64,000 nt of DNA from Microbacterium paraoxydans (lineage in GTDB: Bacteria; Actinomycetota; Actinomycetes; Actinomycetales; Microbacteriaceae): contig NZ_JAIVLG010000004.1 in assembly GCF_020524545.1 (NCBI RefSeq), positions 1 through 64,000 on the forward strand, written 5' to 3'. How positions within the stretch are numbered: the stretch's first letter is position 1; each line of letters starts with the position of its first letter. This document shows positions 62,353-64,000 of the stretch, in pieces. The translations under genes and the position numbers were made by a program. The notes below the pieces were generated by a model, which was given only the letters and a program-made list of their open reading frames with translations, made no database searches and was not told the origin of the DNA.

Positions 62353-63174
62353 TCAGCTCTGCGGGCCGTTCTCGGGAACGGCGATCCGACCGGTACGGAT
62401 GATCCTGTCCAGAAGCTGGTCGAAGTCGGCGGCGAGTTCCTGCGCCGAGTCCCCGGGCCAGATGTGCAAGGGCTTCGCGGCGCCTTGGGCCTGCTGCAGC
62501 GAGGTGCGCTCGGGCAGCTGCGGGGAGAGCACGAGGGGACCGAACATGTCGCGCAGCTCCTTGATGCGGAACTGGTGCTCGATGGACTGCGGGCGCACGC
62601 GGTTCACGACGATGCCGAGGGGCTGGAGTCGCGGCGAGAGTCCCCGGCGGATCTCCTCGATGGCGCGGAGGGCGCGGTCGGCGGCCGCGACCGAGAACAG
62701 GCCGGGCTCCGTGACCACCATGACGCGGTCGCTCGCGGCCCAGGCAGTGCGCGTGAGCGCGTTCAGGGAGGGAGCGCAATCGACGAGGACGAGGTCGTAG
62801 TCGGTCTCGACCGCGGCGAGTGCCTCCTCGAGCTTCCACACGTCGCGAACACTCGGGTGCGGTCCGTCGAAGTTGATCGCCGAGGGGCTCCCGATCAGCA
62901 CGTCGATGGTGCCGGGGTGGACCTTCGCCCATCCGCTCGAGGTGATCGCCTGTCGGACGACCTTCTCCTTCGGGTTGGCCAGGACGTCGGCGATGTTGAG
63001 CCGCCCCGCCACCTGGATGTCCATCCCGGTGGAGACGTCGGACTGAGGATCGAGGTCGACGACGAGAGTCCGGACGCCCCGGGCGAAAGCCGCTGAGGCC
63101 AGCCCGAGTGTCACGGTCGTCTTGCCGACGCCCCCTTTGAGAGAGCTGACGCTGAGTACGTGCACGGACTCCAC
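62353..63174 (-). CDS. ParA/MinD-family ATPase
   Basis: A 273-residue P-loop ATPase with deviant Walker A LKGGVGKTTVTLGLA, DLDPQSDVSTGMD and LVDCAPSLNALTRTAW. It lacks a ParB partner nearby and is distinct from the ParA at 9865. Such orphan ParA-like proteins next to the FHA/MerR genes are common in actinobacteria; a positioning or partitioning role is assumed by family. Start ATG 63174. Confidence 0.85.
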   Translation of the reverse strand: MESVHVLSVSSLKGGVGKTTVTLGLASAAFARGVRTLVVDLDPQSDVSTGMDIQVAGRLNIADVLANPKEKVVRQAITSSGWAKVHPGTIDVLIGSPSAINFDGPHPSVRDVWKLEEALAAVETDYDLVLVDCAPSLNALTRTAWAASDRVMVVTEPGLFSVAAADRALRAIEEIRRGLSPRLQPLGIVVNRVRPQSIEHQFRIKELRDMFGPLVLSPQLPERTSLQQAQGAAKPLHIWPGDSAQELAADFDQLLDRIIRTGRIAVPENGPQS

Positions 63175-63258
63175 GTTACCTTCCCCTAGGCTGGGGGAAC
63201 ACTCAGCCCCGCCCCATGCGCATCGAAAACGCTGTGCATCGAGCTCTCAGAGGTGTGC

Positions 63259-64000
63259 ATGTTCCAGAAGATCCTTGTGGCGAACCGCGGCGAGATCGCG
63301 ATCCGCGCCTTCCGTGCGGCTGTCGAGGTGGGGGCGCGCACCGTCGCCGTCTTCCCCCATGAGGATCGGGGGTCTGTGCATCGGCTCAAGGCCGATGAGG
63401 CCTACGAGATCGGCGAGCGCGGGCATCCGGTGCGCGCATACCTCGATGTCGACGAGATCATCCGGGTCGCGTTGGAGTCGGGGGCGGACGCGATCTATCC
63501 GGGCTACGGCTTCCTCTCGGAGAATCCCGAACTCGCGGAGAAGGCCGCGGCGAACGGCATCGTCTTCGTCGGACCTCCCTCGAACGTGCTCGAGATGGCG
63601 GGGAACAAGGTCGAGGCCAAGCGCCACGCGATCGAAGCGGGAGTCCCGGTCCTGAGGTCCACCGAGGCATCGGACGATGTCGACGCGCTCGTCTCGCAGG
63701 CGGAGGACATCGGCTTCCCGCTCTTCGCGAAGGCGGTCGCCGGTGGTGGCGGCCGTGGGATGCGCCGTGTCGAGACCTTCGGCGATCTCGCCCCGGCGTT
63801 GGCCGAGGCCATGCGCGAGGCCGCGAGCGCGTTCGGCGATGCGCGGATGTTCCTGGAGCAGGCGGTCGTGCGCCCCCGGCACATCGAGGTGCAGATCCTC
63901 GCAGACAAGACTGGCGAGACGGTCCATCTGTTCGAACGTGACTGCTCCGTGCAGCGTCGCCACCAGAAAGTCGTCGAGATCGCTCCGGCACCGAACCTCG
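63259..64000 (+). CDS. pyc: pyruvate carboxylase, N-terminal part (cut by window end)
   Basis: The first 247 codons of a biotin-dependent carboxylase. FQKILVANRGEIAIRAFRAA begins the biotin carboxylase domain; SVHRLKADEAYEIG favours pyruvate carboxylase over acetyl/propionyl-CoA carboxylase. YPGYGFLSENPE, AVAGGGGRGMR (ATP grasp Gly loop) and FERDCSVQRRHQKVVE follow. ATG 63259 is preceded by AGAGG. It carboxylates pyruvate to oxaloacetate. The rest lies beyond the window. Confidence 0.88.
   Translation, partial: MFQKILVANRGEIAIRAFRAAVEVGARTVAVFPHEDRGSVHRLKADEAYEIGERGHPVRAYLDVDEIIRVALESGADAIYPGYGFLSENPELAEKAAANGIVFVGPPSNVLEMAGNKVEAKRHAIEAGVPVLRSTEASDDVDALVSQAEDIGFPLFAKAVAGGGGRGMRRVETFGDLAPALAEAMREAASAFGDARMFLEQAVVRPRHIEVQILADKTGETVHLFERDCSVQRRHQKVVEIAPAPNL

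Overview
The window looks like a chromosomal segment of a high-GC Gram-positive actinobacterium, most likely a Microbacteriaceae member close to Microbacterium. This is inferred from the recN-pyrG-nudix-xerD-parA-scpAB-rluB-tyrA-cmk-der gene order, a DUF222/13E12-type HNH gene, an FHA + MerR (FtsR-like) pair, the imuA-imuB-dnaE2 mutasome and many ATGA/GTG stop-start overlaps. No species-level marker can be checked without a search.

Layout. 1-300: 3' end of a 23S rRNA gene, a 5S gene and the rRNA terminator. 329-16400: one long, tightly packed plus-strand housekeeping run: a repeat-rich TPR-like protein, HAD phosphatase, tlyA, NAD kinase, recN, pyrG, an ADP-ribose-type Nudix gene, xerD, a ParA ATPase, scpA-scpB, a 23S pseudouridine synthase, prephenate dehydrogenase, cmk and der. 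16462-21051: a Nudix/NYN fusion, then minus-strand genes (HNH, S4 RNA-binding protein, YhhN membrane protein, a hypothetical, a GNAT).

21191-36504: a 15.3 kb integrative element of visibly lower GC. It sits exactly in the 7-nt anticodon loop of a tRNA-Pro(GGG) gene. The two halves of that tRNA lie 15.3 kb apart (21159-21197 and 36505-36539) and rebuild a perfect 74-nt cloverleaf, so the resident gene is broken. The element carries its own complete tRNA-Pro(GGG) (21243-21316), which differs from the broken gene by two fully compensated base pairs. The cargo is a tyrosine integrase, small orphan proteins, a 1320-aa protein (excisionase-like HTH + nuclease-like domain + long STAND-like body), a membrane protein, a soluble Ser/Thr kinase, a DUF3800 protein, a TIGR04141/DUF6119 protein and decayed genes including a 3' remnant of type I restriction hsdR. 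It reads as a defence-type island.

36547-47915: back on the chromosome: phosphoketolase (xfp), a TetR/GNAT pair with a palindromic operator, a lipoprotein, a HerA-like ATPase, and an amidohydrolase-MFS operon divergent from a TetR gene with tandem operators. 47945-53729: the imuA-imuB-dnaE2 translesion synthesis operon. 53859-58249: an A24 prepilin peptidase, a CYTH protein and a three-gene type III polyketide synthase operon (PKS, methyltransferase, FAD monooxygenase) resembling phenolic-lipid operons of the srsABC kind. 58303-64000: lpdA, a CopC-like protein, an FHA protein with two MerR regulators, a ParA-family ATPase and the start of pyruvate carboxylase, cut by the window edge.
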